A stretch of 64,000 nucleotides of DNA from Coniochaeta sp. PMI_546 (lineage: Eukaryota > Ascomycota > Sordariomycetes > Coniochaetales > Coniochaetaceae). The position numbers and the translations under genes were made by a program. The notes beneath the pieces are model-generated. The model was not told the origin of the DNA and made no database searches. It was given only the letters and a program-made list of their open reading frames with translations. How positions within the stretch are numbered: position 1 is the first letter of the stretch; each line of letters starts with the position of its first letter. The stretch spans positions 1,116,001-1,180,000 of the forward strand of contig MU271146.1 in the NCBI GenBank assembly GCA_021432605.1. Direction: 5' to 3'. Of this stretch, positions 1 through 11,330 are shown piece by piece.

Positions 1-663
1 AGCACCACCACCTCCGCCATACCGGTTGTTGACCTGACCACCCTGCGGCTGCTGCTGTTGCACCGGCGGGCTCCCCGTCCTGTTCCCGCCACCCCAGAGC
101 TTCTGCCTCAACCTCTCCTGCGCACTCCCACCCGAGCTCCCAGGAGGCGGCGATGCGCCATCCCTGCCGTACGGGCTGGCGCTCTCATAGCTCCCCCTCT
201 GGCCAGCCAGCGGCCGCGCCTGCGCAGCAGCACCACCACCTTGCGTCCCCCCACCCGCAGCAGCAAACGGATTCCTACTGCTGCCGCCCGTTATGCCACC
301 CGTCCGACCAGCCCTCAGCGACGCCGGCGCCGCCCCTGCCGCATTCTGGTTGCCCCCGCTGTCCCAGAGACTGCTCAGGGCGCTCCCGCTCTGTTGCGTG
401 CCCCCTTGCATGGCGCCGTAGCGGCTGCCCACCTGCGCCTGGCCGCCGGCGAACACTGGGGCCACCGGGGCCGGGGCCTTGGGGTCCGGCGGCAGCCATG
501 GCGGGAAGGGCCGGCCCTTCTCGGTGTAGTAGTTGCGCAGCACGCGGCAGACGTGGGTGTCGTCTTCTGTGTCGCCGTCGGCGTCAGAGGAGAGGAGGGT
601 GCGCTGCAGGTTGGAGATGCGCGAGGTGGTGGTTGTGAGGATGTTGGAGTACCAGGTCGACAT
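1..663 (-). CDS. MSO1: Mso1-like Sec1-binding exocytosis protein (C-terminus beyond the window)
   Basis: Reads leftward from the ATG at 663-661 and stays open through 221 codons to the window edge, so the 3' end is missing. The first 60 or so residues (MSTWYSNILTTTTSRISNLQ onward, including RVLRNYYTEKGRPFPPWLP) look like the Sec1-binding domain of fungal Mso1. Mso1 binds the SM protein Sec1 and helps SNARE-driven fusion of secretory vesicles at the plasma membrane. The rest is low-complexity, rich in Gly, Ala, Ser and Gln, with an RLRQKLWGGG segment, as expected for the poorly conserved tail. No intron is needed. It shares a 532-bp divergent promoter region with the Sm F gene. The family call rests on recalled domain similarity. 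Confidence 0.72.
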   Translation of the reverse strand, partial: MSTWYSNILTTTTSRISNLQRTLLSSDADGDTEDDTHVCRVLRNYYTEKGRPFPPWLPPDPKAPAPVAPVFAGGQAQVGSRYGAMQGGTQQSGSALSSLWDSGGNQNAAGAAPASLRAGRTGGITGGSSRNPFAAAGGGTQGGGAAAQARPLAGQRGSYESASPYGRDGASPPPGSSGGSAQERLRQKLWGGGNRTGSPPVQQQQPQGGQVNNRYGGGGGA

Positions 664-1195
664 TGTTTGGGCGGGTGGTGGAGGTAGTTCGGCTCCCCCT
701 CTGCTGTCAGTCAGTCGGTGCCGACAGGCAGGCGGCCTGCGGGGTTGTGGTGAAGATGGAGGAGATGTGGGATTGTCTCGTAGGTGCGAATGATTTGTGT
801 TGTACTCTGTCGTGGCTGAATGTACGTATAGAGGATGGTTTGGCTGCGGAGAAGAAGACAGAGTAAGATAGGTAGTTTGAAGGTTAAGGCGCTGTAGTCA
901 TATCTATATTATCTGACTCTTAAAGTTTGGAGAGACTGGAAGTGAATGTTGACGATGGCTCTTCCCGTCGACACTTCCCTCGCTTCCCTCCCACTGTTTC
1001 GGAAGGAAGGTCGACCCCCCCCCTCGGTACGTACCGAAACCGACCCCACCGTTAGGTAGCGCCGGAACCACTTCGGTTAGGCAAACTTTTGTGGAGCTCC
1101 CCGCGGACTTCGAGCTGGAAATGTTGTCGAAGAAGAGAACATTATCTGGCCCTCAACTCCCAACTCCCCAACACACAGCACTCAAACCCGCCACA
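664..1195. promoter_or_regulatory. Divergent intergenic region, Mso1-like / Sm F
   Basis: Non-coding region between two divergent genes. It holds a pyrimidine-rich stretch around 965-1000 and the perfect 12-bp palindrome CGGTACGTACCG at 1025-1036, whose 10-bp core recurs in four other intergenic regions of this window. An ATG at 1121 is in frame with the Sm F start but would add 25 residues that are not typical of the family. Confidence 0.6.
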
Positions 1196-1534
1196 ATGAG
1201 CTTCGTACCAGTCAATCCCCGTCCTATGCTCCAGGAGCTCGTCAACAAGGATGTCGTTGTCCGCCTGAAGTGGGCCGAGACCGAGTACAAGGGCCGCCTG
1301 GTCAGCACCGACAGCTACTTCAATCTTCAACTGGCAAACGCCGAGGAGTTCATCGCCGACAAGTTGACCGGACAGCTGGGCCAGATTCTCATCAGGTAAA
1401 GCTCTCATCTGGCTACAAGTCTGAAAATCATGATGGCAGGGTTTGCTAACATGCTGGTCTATAGGTGTAACAACGTTCTGTACATCAAGGCCGCCGACCA
1501 AACAAAGAGCGAAGACACCGAGATGAGGGGTTAA
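1196..1534 (+). CDS. SMX3: Small nuclear ribonucleoprotein Sm F
   Basis: Exons 1196-1395 and 1465-1534 give 89 aa. The protein begins [20 protein letters not shown] and shows the Sm fold: Sm1 ([27 protein letters not shown]) and Sm2 ([13 protein letters not shown]), with the RNA-contacting D-x-Y/F-N and R-C-N residues. Sm F is part of the heptameric ring on U1, U2, U4 and U5 snRNAs and acts in pre-mRNA splicing. The 69-nt intron has a GTAAAG donor, a GCTAAC branch site at 1444-1449 and an ATAG acceptor. The length is typical of Sm F. An upstream in-frame ATG at 1121 exists, but the family N-terminus favours 1196. Confidence 0.95.
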
Positions 1535-2214
1535 GCGGGAGGAAATGAGAAATATCTACTTTGTGGAGGCGGAAGCCATGACCCTGCACTTTGGGCACAC
1601 GTTACGGGATTACGATACCTCGGGGAAGAGGATGGAGCATTAAGTGGGAGACGCGCATCACGCGCATCCCTGGCCTTTTGAGAAAGAAGACATAAATGGC
1701 TTCAGGTGAAGAGCAGATATCACGACTTGGAAGGTACCGAGTTGATGGCATGCATTGAAGCTTACGATATGGCGAGCTCTGGCGGTCGGTGGGTGGGAGG
1801 CCGGGAATCAGGCGTCTAGGCAATTGTTTACATGGCCACTGGCTCTCTGGAGATACCCCGATTAGAAATATTACCTGCGTCAAGACCGCCATGTGAAGAT
1901 CTCTCCTTGAGCTTGCGTGAAATGGGCTCTCACTCAGGAGTAGGATCCCCCACATACGTACAGCCCAGACGACTGCTCTTGGTCTAGGTAGAGTCATCTT
2001 CAACAGCATCAAACTGACTTGCATAGGAAAAACGACGATCATCAGTCGAGGAATTTGCATATACAAGAGAACGCAGACTTGCAGGGTGACCAATGTTGTA
2101 GATATGTATGGTATCCGCGGGCTTCACCCTGTATGCATAACATCACACTAACCCGAACAAGTTCCACGCCGTAACGCCAAGATAGTATCAGCAAACGACC
2201 CAGTCCTAGCGAGT
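1535..2214. other. Intergenic region between convergent Sm F and MAK16
   Basis: Holds the two 3' untranslated regions. The open frames here show no family features and no plausible splice structure. Confidence 0.6.
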
Positions 2215-3283
2215 CTAGAACGCCAACACCTTTTGCCTTGAGCTCTCCTCCTCGATCTCCAGCTCCCTCTTCTTGCGAGGCTTCATGCGCACCACCCGTC
2301 CCTTCTTCCTCTTGTCGCCGCTCTTCTTCTTCTTCTTGCTCGCCTCCTCATCAGACTCGTCCTCGTCATCATCGTCCTCATCGTCATCCTCCTCCTCACT
2401 GCCGAGCCAGTCCTCGATATCTCCGAGCTCATCATCGCTCTCCTCGAAATCACTGACATACTCCACCTGGCCATCCTCCTCCTCTTCCTCCTCGTCCTCA
2501 TCCTCCACCTCCAGCTCCTCCTCATCCTCCTCCTCGTCATCCTCAATACCCTTATCCATATCCCGATCCCTCTGGCCCTCGCCCTCGCGCTCAAGCGCAT
2601 TGAGCACCTTCTTCCACACCGTCTCGCTCACATTGAGCGGCTGGTCTCCGTACGCCCCCTGCCTCAACCTCTCAATCAGCTCCCGCTCAATGGTCCTCTC
2701 CAGCTTCGCCGCGGCCTCCGCCTTGCGCTCCCTCGCCGCCTCGCGGTGCTTGATCTTGGGCGCCAGCTTGGGCACCAGCCTCTCGCCCAGCCGGGCCTCC
2801 TCGGCCGCTATCCGCCGCGTGCGGATGGCCACCTGCGTCAGCCGCGTCAGGCGCTGCTTGCACTTGTGCACCAGGAACTTGGGCCAGTACTTGAGCCGCT
2901 CGTCGATCGTGGCCAGCGCCGCCTGGTAGTTGTTGCCCAGCTTGACCCGCTCCCACAGCTTGGACGGCAGGTGCGCCCGCTCGATCGTCTTCATGTACAG
3001 GTACAGCGTGCCCTTCTCCGGGTGCGCCCGCACGGTCGCGTACCGGCTGTTGGCCAGCGGGCACGACTGCCGGTTGCAGTAGCCCGTCACGTTGTATTCA
3101 TTGCGGCAGAAGTTCTTCTCCTTGGTCGTCCTGAGAAAAAGGGGGTGTTTATTAGTTTTTTGGAGAACTTCTTGGAAAGGGTTTGTTCAAAGACAGAAAG
3201 TGTGGCAGAGCCTATTCTTACTTGAGCTTGAAGGCGCAGAACTGCTGGTTGATGATCTGCCAGACAATCTCGTCGGACGCCAT
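2215..3283 (-). CDS. MAK16: Ribosome biogenesis protein Mak16
   Basis: Exons 3283-3222 and 3130-2215 (91-nt intron, GTAAGA donor, CTCAG acceptor) encode 325 aa. The N-terminus (MASDEIVWQIINQQFCAFKL, then TTKEKNFCRNEYNVTGYCNR) carries the conserved cysteines of the family, followed by the basic Mak16 core (YLYMKTIERAHLPSKLWERV). The C-terminal third is a long acidic Asp/Glu tract ending in a Lys/Arg-rich stretch likely to be a nuclear or nucleolar signal. Mak16 acts in the nucleolus in early 60S subunit assembly. The acidic tract makes the opposite strand read as long serine-rich open frames, which are artefacts. The gene is divergent from MSS1. Confidence 0.96.
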
Positions 3284-3764
3284 GGCTGCGGACTGGGGAC
3301 TTGTGGTAGGCTCTGGTCTTCAGTTCTCACTGAGAGGATGAGGACGAGCAGTAAAGGAGAGCCAAGACTGAGCTTCAATCCTGCGGTTTGAAGTTGAGCT
3401 TCAGTATTTAGTTTATTAGAGAGAGAGGCGGACTTCCTCTGATAGTGAAGGAAGCACAAGCGGTGGGGCAGGTGTGTTTGCCGCTCAAATTTTCTGAAAA
3501 TGGCTGACGGTCGAAGCAACTTGGGGGACACAACTTTTTAGTGGATCCAAGCGACTTCAGCAGTGCAGCTAGACCTATTAGACTCTAGTGCACTCTGGCC
3601 TGTGCCTCCACTAGACGTGTAGACTTTAGAGATCAAGGTAGGCAGCGTAGGTAAGACAATCTACACCACGGTGTGCCGCTTCTGCTCACCTCGAATTTCT
3701 TTAATCCTTCTCAATTCTTCCCGATGAAGAGTGCTGTAGCTCATGCTGGATGGAGTAGGGGTCA
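3284..3764. promoter_or_regulatory. Divergent intergenic region, MAK16 / MSS1
   Basis: Serves both genes. It contains AAATTTTCTGAAAA around 3487-3500, about 210 bp upstream of MAK16, which resembles the RRPE (AAAATTTT-type) element of fungal ribosome-biogenesis promoters. It also contains CTTTTTAGTGGATCC at about 3535-3549, a 15-mer that reappears upstream of DED1. Confidence 0.45.
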
Positions 3765-5633
3765 ATGTTTCGCCATGCCTTGAGATCAAAGGCATTCTCC
3801 TCACTCGAGAGACTTGCAGTAATCAATGGACTGAGATTGCGCCCGTATTCTGCTTGGGCAACAACAGCTGGCCGATTTGGACATGCGAGGACGGCGTTAT
3901 CGGTGAAGCCTGTTGTCTCTGAAGCTCGCCGGGGTATCGCTGGTCTGTCGTTTGATAATGACACTATCTACGCCTTGTCGTCTGCTCAGGGCAGAGCGGG
4001 TATAGCCGTCATCCGTATCTCAGGTCCTGGCTGCGCTGATGTCAGTCATTCCCTAATTCTCCTACTTGAGGTGAACCCGCCCCAGAGGTTAACACGCAAC
4101 CAGGTCTACGCGGGACTATGTCCTTCCAAAGCTCCTCCAATGCCACGCTACGCGGCTGTCAGGACGCTATTCGAACCCGGTACAGCAGGCTCAAACATCG
4201 TGGACTCCAGCGCCCTGGTCCTCTCCTTCCCCTCCCCCAACACAGTGACCGGCGAAGACGTCCTGGAACTCCACGTCCACGGCGGACCAGCAACAGTAAA
4301 AGCTGTCCTATCCGCCATATCCAAGTGTCCGTCCCCCTCTGGCAGCAAGATCCGCTACGCCGAACCAGGCGAGTTCACCAAGCGCGCATTCGTCAACAAC
4401 CGCCTCGACCTGGCCCAGGTGGAAGCCCTCAGCGACACCCTAGCCGCAGAAACAGAGCAGCAGCGCCGCGCCGCCGTGCGCGGCTCCTCCGGTGCTCTGG
4501 GCCGGACGTACGAGGCGTGGCGGGCCCGGCTCCTCCTCGCCAGGGCCGAGATCGAGGCCCTGATCGACTTCTCCGAGGACCAGCACTTCGATGAGTCGCC
4601 CGCCGAACTGCTCGGCAACGTGGCCGGGATCGTGGCCGGGATTGTGCGGTCCATCCGCCTGCACGAGGTGGCCGGCCAGCGCACCGAGCTGCTCCGCAAC
4701 GGGATCCGGATCGCGCTGCTGGGTCCGCCCAACGCGGGGAAGAGCTCGCTGATGAATCTCATTGTCGGGCGGGAGGCGAGTATTGTCTCCCATGAGGCGG
4801 GCACGACGAGGGATGTGGTGGAGGCTAGTCTCGATATCAGGGGTTACCTGTGCTCTTTTGCTGATACGGCCGGGTTCCGGACCGTGGCGCGGGCTGATGA
4901 GGGGGTTATTGGGGCGGTGGAGGAGGAGGGGATACGGCGGGCGCGGAAGAAGGCGGAGGAGGCGGACGTTGTTGTTGTGCTGGCCTCGGTTGAGAGTGCT
5001 CCTGGTGGAGGGCGCAGGATTGTCTATGATCCTGAGACGCTGCGGTTGGCTTCGGCTGCGGAACAGTGCCTTGTCGTGGTCAACAAGCGCGATGCAGTGG
5101 ATGATGAGGGCGAGCTTAGGGATTTGATTTCAGACTTCAAGGCCCAGGCCAGGCTGGGGACGGAGCCACTCGCGATATCCTGCCGGGACGCGACGGAGGA
5201 TAGTGCGGCCCGTGATGGTGACCCTGGTGGTCTGCATGGGCTCATATCGGCGCTGGTAGGGTCCTTCGGAGAGTTGACGGAGCTGCCGAGCGATATGCAG
5301 GATTTGCTGGGGGTTACGGAACGTCAGCGGCAGCTTCTTGTCGAGTGTCGTGCCCATCTTGAAGAGTTCCTGCTAGAGGCCGGTGCTGGTGGAGAGGGTG
5401 GTGCTGCTGGACGAGGAGGAGAGCAAGAGGCGGACGTCGTGCTGGCTGCTGAGCATCTCCGATCTGCGGCAAGTTGTCTGGCAAGGATCACAGGTCGTGG
5501 AGAAGGGGGAGATGTTGAAGAGGTGCTGGGTGTTATTTTCGAGAAGTAAGTGCCACTGCTCTATTCCACTCAACTGTGATAACTTAACGACAGGAAGGGC
5601 TAACAGCGTGCCAGATTTTGTGTCGGTAAATGA
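3765..5633 (+). CDS. MSS1: Mitochondrial tRNA modification GTPase (TrmE/MnmE family)
   Basis: Exons 3765-5545 and 5615-5633 encode 599 aa. The N-terminus is basic and Arg/Ser-rich with few acids, fitting a mitochondrial presequence. Then come the TrmE N-terminal domain (TIYALSSAQGRAGIAVIRIS), a helical domain, and a G domain with GPPNAGKSS (from residue 320), DTAGFR and NKRD. MSS1/GTPBP3 works with MTO1 to modify the wobble uridine of mitochondrial tRNAs. The last exon is only 19 nt: it is reached through a GTAAGT donor, GCTAAC branch site and GCCAG acceptor, and it restores the C-terminal FCVGK motif (usually FCIGK), whose cysteine is needed for modification. Without this intron the protein would stop just short of the motif. 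Confidence 0.95.
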
Positions 5634-6053
5634 TATAGATTATATATTATGCCGTCGTAGCTCTGTATCATACATCGTATATATCGTCGTCAAAGGAGCG
5701 TCCCTGTCTATTTCTGTCCTGCATTTAGGCCGGTGTTGCCCGTCTTATGCTTCTATGGTCTTCGTCGCGATCTAATAGGAAAAGGGGTGCGCAAAAAAGC
5801 AAAAAGTTTACCACCGCCACCGTCTCGTGCCGTCGTTGATCGTTGCATCGAAAGACAAGAGTTCGCCACCTGCTGATACTCATACATTGATACTCCCAGC
5901 ACCTGTCAATCCGGCGAGCCTGCGAAGGCTGATCCTGATGAGAGGGCCATGCTGATAGTGAAGAAAATCTGTTGGACAATAATAACACACTGGTGTCGTC
6001 TTGATTAAGGTATAAAGAGGACGAGTCCAGAAGAGTGAGTGAGCGTTAGGCTC
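5634..6053. other. Intergenic region between convergent MSS1 and the small repeat protein
   Basis: AT-rich 3' flanks of both genes. No gene or notable structure was seen. Confidence 0.5.
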
Positions 6054-6283
6054 TTAGTTGTCATCTTCATCGTCGTCACCCTTTTCGCCCCTGAGAAGAT
6101 AGGTTAGCTCGGTGCTCGGTGTCTGATATGGAAAGGTAAAACTCACTTGTTGTAGCCCGATCGGCCGTAGTTAACAAGCTTGTTATCCTCATCGTCGTCG
6201 CCGTTGCCGTCCTTGTTATAGCCGGAGCGGCCGTAGACAACGGGGCAGCTGGTGGTGAAAGTGGTAGAAGTCATGGCGGCCAT
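6054..6283 (-). CDS. Small acidic protein with two YGRSGYNK repeats, function unknown
   Basis: Exons 6283-6147 and 6090-6054 encode 57 aa. The intron is 56 nt (GTGAGT donor, CTCAG acceptor). The protein is almost wholly two imperfect repeats: VVYGRSGYNKDGNGDDDED and VNYGRSGYNKGEKGDDDED. The first ATG (6283) has a good context (GCAATGG); a second in-frame ATG lies at 6274. There is no signal peptide, membrane segment or Lys-Arg processing site. Support for a real gene: a TATATAAA box about 200 bp upstream on the same strand, consensus splice sites, C/G-ending codons, and an intron that keeps the repeat in frame across the junction. I recognise no family; a regulatory or stress-related peptide is possible but is a guess. 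Confidence 0.62.
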
Positions 6284-6483
6284 TGCGATGGTGTTGGTGG
6301 TGGAGCTGAAAGCTGGACTTTGTGATGGGTGGGATAGTGGTTGGTCGAAGTGAGGTGGTTGAGGTGCTGTGAATAAGAAGCTTGAAGATTGTCTGGCTGG
6401 TTGTATATATTGCTTGAGTTGCTGGGATGGTGATGATGATGATGCTGATGAGACGCTTGTATCATGGCGGGGGGGAAGGAAGG

Positions 6484-6491
6484 TTTATATA
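6484..6491 (-). promoter_or_regulatory. TATA box for the small repeat protein gene
   Basis: Reads TATATAAA on the minus strand, about 200 bp upstream of the ATG at 6283. The C/A-rich sequence between them fits a fungal 5' untranslated leader. Confidence 0.4.
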
Positions 6492-6887
6492 GACAAACCG
6501 GGGAGAGACGGCATCCCCGTCCACGGCTGCTCCCATATACACTACTCAGGTACCTTGGTCTCGGTCCGGGAGTTGGGAAGCTGTACCGTTGTCAGCACCA
6601 TGTCTCGTCTCGGCAAGGGATCGCTGTGCGCGCGCACTGGCTATTCCTCTGTTTGGGATGCCGTGACAGTGACAGGAACAGATGAACCCCCAACTTCTTA
6701 GGTCGCAGATGGTTGTGGATGACCTAAGGGACATGAATCCTGGCGGGCGCTGCTTCAGCCTCTAGGTGTGATGGCGTGCGTGTAGGAGCACGGGGGGGCG
6801 TCTAGATACGGTAGCCGTGGATGGGAAGTTTGGATGGTGGTGGTGGTGCCGGGAGTGATGTGGATGCTTTCGGCAACCTAGGAAGCA

Positions 6888-6945
6888 CATGGTGGACATG
6901 GTGGACATGGTGGACACGATGGAGATGGTGGACATGGACGACATG
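6888..6945. repeat. 9-bp minisatellite (TGGTGGACA type)
   Basis: About six imperfect tandem units of a 9-bp GGTGGACAT motif. It lies in the gene-poor region and is not inside a supported gene. Confidence 0.8.
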
Positions 6946-9900
6946 CGACACGTCGAACAGCCTCTGCCCTGACATGACAGGTTGCGTCATCTGCATCAGG
7001 GATTACAGGAACCTGGAATGCATGCAGTGCCGTGGTGGTTGCTACTTCCTTCAGGTTTGTTCTTGGGCTTTGCAAAAGCGCATGTTCGTTCGAGAAGAGG
7101 AAAGTGCGCCTCCTCTGGATTACATGAGCGACTGAGGCGCGTACCTTGGCCTTGGCTGCTGCCGATTCCAGTGAGATGGTACGCAGTTGAACGGTAGATG
7201 GGCGATGCTCAGCCTCCTAATCCCATGGCGTCTTGGAGCAACGGATGACTGATACTGGCTTGCATGGCACTGAATTCGCAAACGGACATACGAGTCCACT
7301 ATCCCGCAGGAGGAAACTCCGTCAGAGCGCGTACCTGAAGAATTGGCATTACAAGAAACGAGGCGTCGACTTGGCCTTCTACTGCCACAACCGTACATCC
7401 GACTATTTGGCCGAAGCTAAGGCACTATCAGCCTGGGAGCTGTAGCGTCAGATCACGGGCTTTCAGTGCAAGTGACCAAGAGTCTAGTACGAATAGGATC
7501 AAACAGCGAGCCTAGAGTCTAAATTCGGAGGCGAAGCAACCTTGTCGCTTGTCACTTGGTGACTAAATGAGGGATAACGTCGAACCGTTGGCCATTTGAT
7601 AGGTGGTGAACAGTTCAGGCCACCGTAAGCGCTGGTCTTGGTAGCACAGATGTGGCTCAGTAGAGTACGAAAAGTTGGGTGGTATTTAGCTGACCTGGTA
7701 CCTCTTGGAAGGCTCTGTTGCTGACAGCATCAACGGTAGAATTTCTGTGCGCATTGTACAGTACGGCCGGCGGGTTGTGTGCCAGCCGGTGCAGCATAGA
7801 ATTGCCCGAAACGACCTAGTTACGCGGTCTGGCACGAGGTGAAGGGTGCCTTCGAGTCACCGGCACCATGGTAAGGGCACCGGACGACAGGGCCAGCGAC
7901 AGCGACCCGGAGCTTCCGCCGGGCCATGGTTCCCTGGAGCTTGGATACTAGTGCTGCTATAATTCTGTACGGTTAAGATACACAGTGCTCACGGAAACAT
8001 GTCATGTAACCCACGGCATGTAAGGTCTTGCTGCAGAGTAGTGGCAAGCTGGTATAGGTGACACGGTGACACGGTAACACGGTGACTCTTCGAGATTCCT
8101 AATATTCGATTTTTAATCTGGTCCATATGTCAGATCTTACGTACATTTCGGTGATAGTCGCTGGTACGTGTAGTACTATCTGTCCTCCTGGGCGTACAGC
8201 GTATGGCTCCAGGCTTCTCCGGAGCATTATTGAGTCACGGAGGTGGCCCATCTGACTTCTCTGCACGCGCAAATTCGACCTGTCAATTTGGATTTGCGTA
8301 AGAGTGGGATGTATCCCTATCATCACGTATTCGGCGAGTTTCCATCCTTCTCGAGTCTTCGCGTCAAATCTAGCAGAATGCCAGCATACTACTGTAGTGT
8401 CCTGCAACTGCGCCGGAGTTATTGACTTGACATACCTAGCTAACAGCGAAGGTAGGGTAGGTTACAGGAAAGTTGAGATGCTATTCGTTGCCATGAACTC
8501 GAATAATACTGCCCTAGTACACTCTCCCGACACTGTTACTCAGCATCCTTCACACCACCCAGCATTTGACTACACAAGATCCGTGCATGAGTTCCCGCCC
8601 CGCCGACTCGTGGATTCTCAATGTCTTGCATCCATGTGCGGCCTGTGAGAGCCAAACAAGCCACCTTCCGTCGTCCGCACCACCTGGTAAAACCAACGTG
8701 GTGGGATTCTGGTTCAGGGCCCTGACGACGTGCTGGAATCGAACATGCCCCTGCTTGACTAGTGTACAACGCGGATACTGCAGATCCTCAGATTAACCAA
8801 GAAATTTTTCAATTTGTCCACATCCAGACATATCACAGGACCAATGCGGTCCAACTGCGGTGATCGTCGTTAACCTTGCCCGTGTAACATAACGGCTGCC
8901 CCGACTAGACTTAGCGGAGGATCCATCCGGAGAGGGACGATTCCATGCCGGGTGCGGACCCCCGGGTTGGGCCCTATTGGCCTGACAAGCCGGCCGCCGA
9001 GCTGTCAGTTTAGGCTGCCCTTTTTGGGCGCTCAAAATAGCCCTTGAAAGTTCAACAGTGACTTGAAAGTTCAAGCAGTGAAGAGTGTCCTATTTTCACT
9101 CAGCCACACCTTTCTCGCCCAACTGCAACGTTCTCCTTACAATTGCACTCGGTGCTCTCAGGTCCTTGGTTTGGGGGCCAAGCCATACATGTGGCTGGGT
9201 TTGCATAGGTCAACTCGTATCTGCTGTATGTTTGTGAGCCGCGTCGGAGCCGATGCTTGTGGCTGACCGGTGTTGCGTACCACCGCTACGGAAGTCCAGC
9301 CCCTGGAGCTGCTTGCCGTCTTACCGTCCGTCTTGATCACATAACTCTATTGGCGCTACTGACGGCTGATTGGCCGCACAGTCTCTCATCACGGCTGTGC
9401 AGGTATACACTGAGGTGAGGCTAGCCTTGTCGACAGCACTGAGGCTCTTAGTAAGATATTTTTCCAGACTCCGCCCCGCATTCTTGCACGGCCCCCAAGC
9501 TGAAATGTGAAGCTATTCACACCTCGACATCTCCAGTGACCCCGTAGTAAGTCGACCGTTACGAGGTTTGGTCAGGGCTGAGGTAGTCTCGGCCTTGGCT
9601 CTGCCTCAACCATTGCTGGAACTATGCTTTAGGGTACGTGTCTGGCGAAGCGACTTGCGTAGTTGCAATGCGAATCTTGCCGATATCTTTTCCTGTATGG
9701 GCTTTTTGTTCAAGAAGGCGCGGAAGGGCGGACTTCTGATCCCATTGCAATCTCGTTCCTCTTGCTTCATGTCACGGCGGGGCTTTGACCTCATGCACAC
9801 GCTTGATGCCTTGCCTCAGGATATGCAGTCTAGTCCTAAGGGGCTACCTTCTTCGAGACTAATGGTGTGTGTCGAAAGAGTGCCTTCGGGTCCTGATTCG

Positions 9901-11330
9901 ACTCCTTTACCACTTGTCGCGGTGTTCTGATAATGCCCTCAATGATGCTGAAACAGGTGTCGGTCAAGGCTATCGAGCAGTGCAGCCTGACTCGCGTGAA
10001 ACGGTCAGCACCGAGGCGTTCAGGAACACGGAGGATCCCAGTGCTGAAGTTGAGATAACGTTCTCATCTTGTCGTCTAGCGTCGCCAAGCCAAGAAAAAT
10101 TTGGATCGGGAAATGTATTCAGAGGCGAAGGGGCGCATACCCAATCCTTCCCGTCTCGCTGGCGCGCCAAGCTATCAGACTGAGTGTCTGGCACCAGGAC
10201 CGGAAGGCACTCCTCAATCTCGATCCTGGAGTGGAAATGGTCAGCATCCCGCAATCAGGAGGTAAATCGTGTGTCAGCAATCGCACAGTCTTTGGACGAC
10301 GTGTCGTGGCACTGCGTGGGACTGGCGGTGGAAAGCCGTGTGATGTGAGCGATGCGACCTTTGCAGCCGTCCTTCTTCAGACAACGGGGGTGTGGAGACA
10401 GAACCACGGGGACAAGCTCTTGGGATTATTGCTCAAAGAGGTTCTGGAGATGGGAAGTCACCGTCCACCAATATTTTCGAGGTCGGAGAGAGTATCAAGG
10501 TGTGAGCGAGCGCATGCGAAGTGGTTACCGACCTCGGATTGTGCAGAGTACGCGTCAACAGTAAGCAAGCATGTTTGAAGGACTCCTGTGAGATAACTCT
10601 ATTTTGTGCCGATTGGGACCATTTGGGTTGCTCAGACCAGAGAAAAGCTGGATTGATAGTGGGCACTGGGATGGATGTGTCACGAATAGGTACACCCGAC
10701 GCTTCATTCACGAAGGTTGATGTGTATCCGTGAGTCGGGGTCGGGCTAACAGCATTGGAGAAACGGGCTTCCTAAGCGCTGACAAGGCGAGCAGGGGATG
10801 AAGTGAATCGTGGTTGAGGTAGGTATATCCGGTACAAACCTGAGGAAATCAGCATGCATCGTAAGACACGTCTTGCGGAGCCGTCTTACACTCCGGGGTG
10901 CTTCAGGCAGCTACAAATTTGAAGTGAGAGCGTTAGTATCTTACAGTATATGAACAGTAGATACCAAAAGCATCCTCGACATTGAATCGGCATTGAGTTT
11001 AACTCACATCGCCGCTCCAGGGGCCTCTCGTTCAACGAGCTCTCGCTACTGATACGCGTGCCCTGAGTGTATGCAAACTATAGGACAAGAGAGCCAGAAG
11101 CGAACCACCATCGCGGTGAAGCCGGTGCTTCTTTCTACGCCCCTTCTCTGTCGTTGTAACGTGGCAGCCGTTTCTGTGGGTAAACCGATTCGTCTTTACT
11201 TCCACAGATCGCACACTCAGCAAGAATGCCATGTTCTTATTGTTCCTTGATGCGAATGCATTTCCAAGCCAATTTCGCCCATGTACCGCCAATCGAAAGT
11301 GACGTTGTCCGCTCTCAAAGACGTGCCTCC

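Larger units (their letters stand above)
6284..11330. other. 5 kb gene-poor region
   Basis: Only short open frames occur on both strands (longest near 10069-10578, lacking an ATG start). None has family motifs, a credible splice structure or good start context. Base composition is near 50% GC, so there is no sign of strong RIP-type AT enrichment. It contains a 9-bp minisatellite at 6888-6945 and short ACGGTGACAC-type repeats near 8060-8090. Lineage-specific genes, non-coding transcripts or decayed sequence cannot be ruled out. Confidence 0.5.

Noticed and set aside
2273-2929. Long serine-rich open frame on the plus strand
   Set aside because: It is the reverse complement of the acidic Asp/Glu tract of MAK16, whose frame has clear family motifs.
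6762-6996. Met/Ser/Thr-rich frames on the minus strand
   Set aside because: They are translations of the 9-bp minisatellite.
8700-8760. Possible minus-strand tRNA T-arm (GTTCGATTCC-like)
   Set aside because: The T-stem does not pair and no acceptor, D or anticodon arm could be drawn around it.
10069-10578. 169-codon open frame in the gene-poor region
   Set aside because: No ATG start, no recognisable motif and no flanking splice structure; the length is possible by chance at this base composition.
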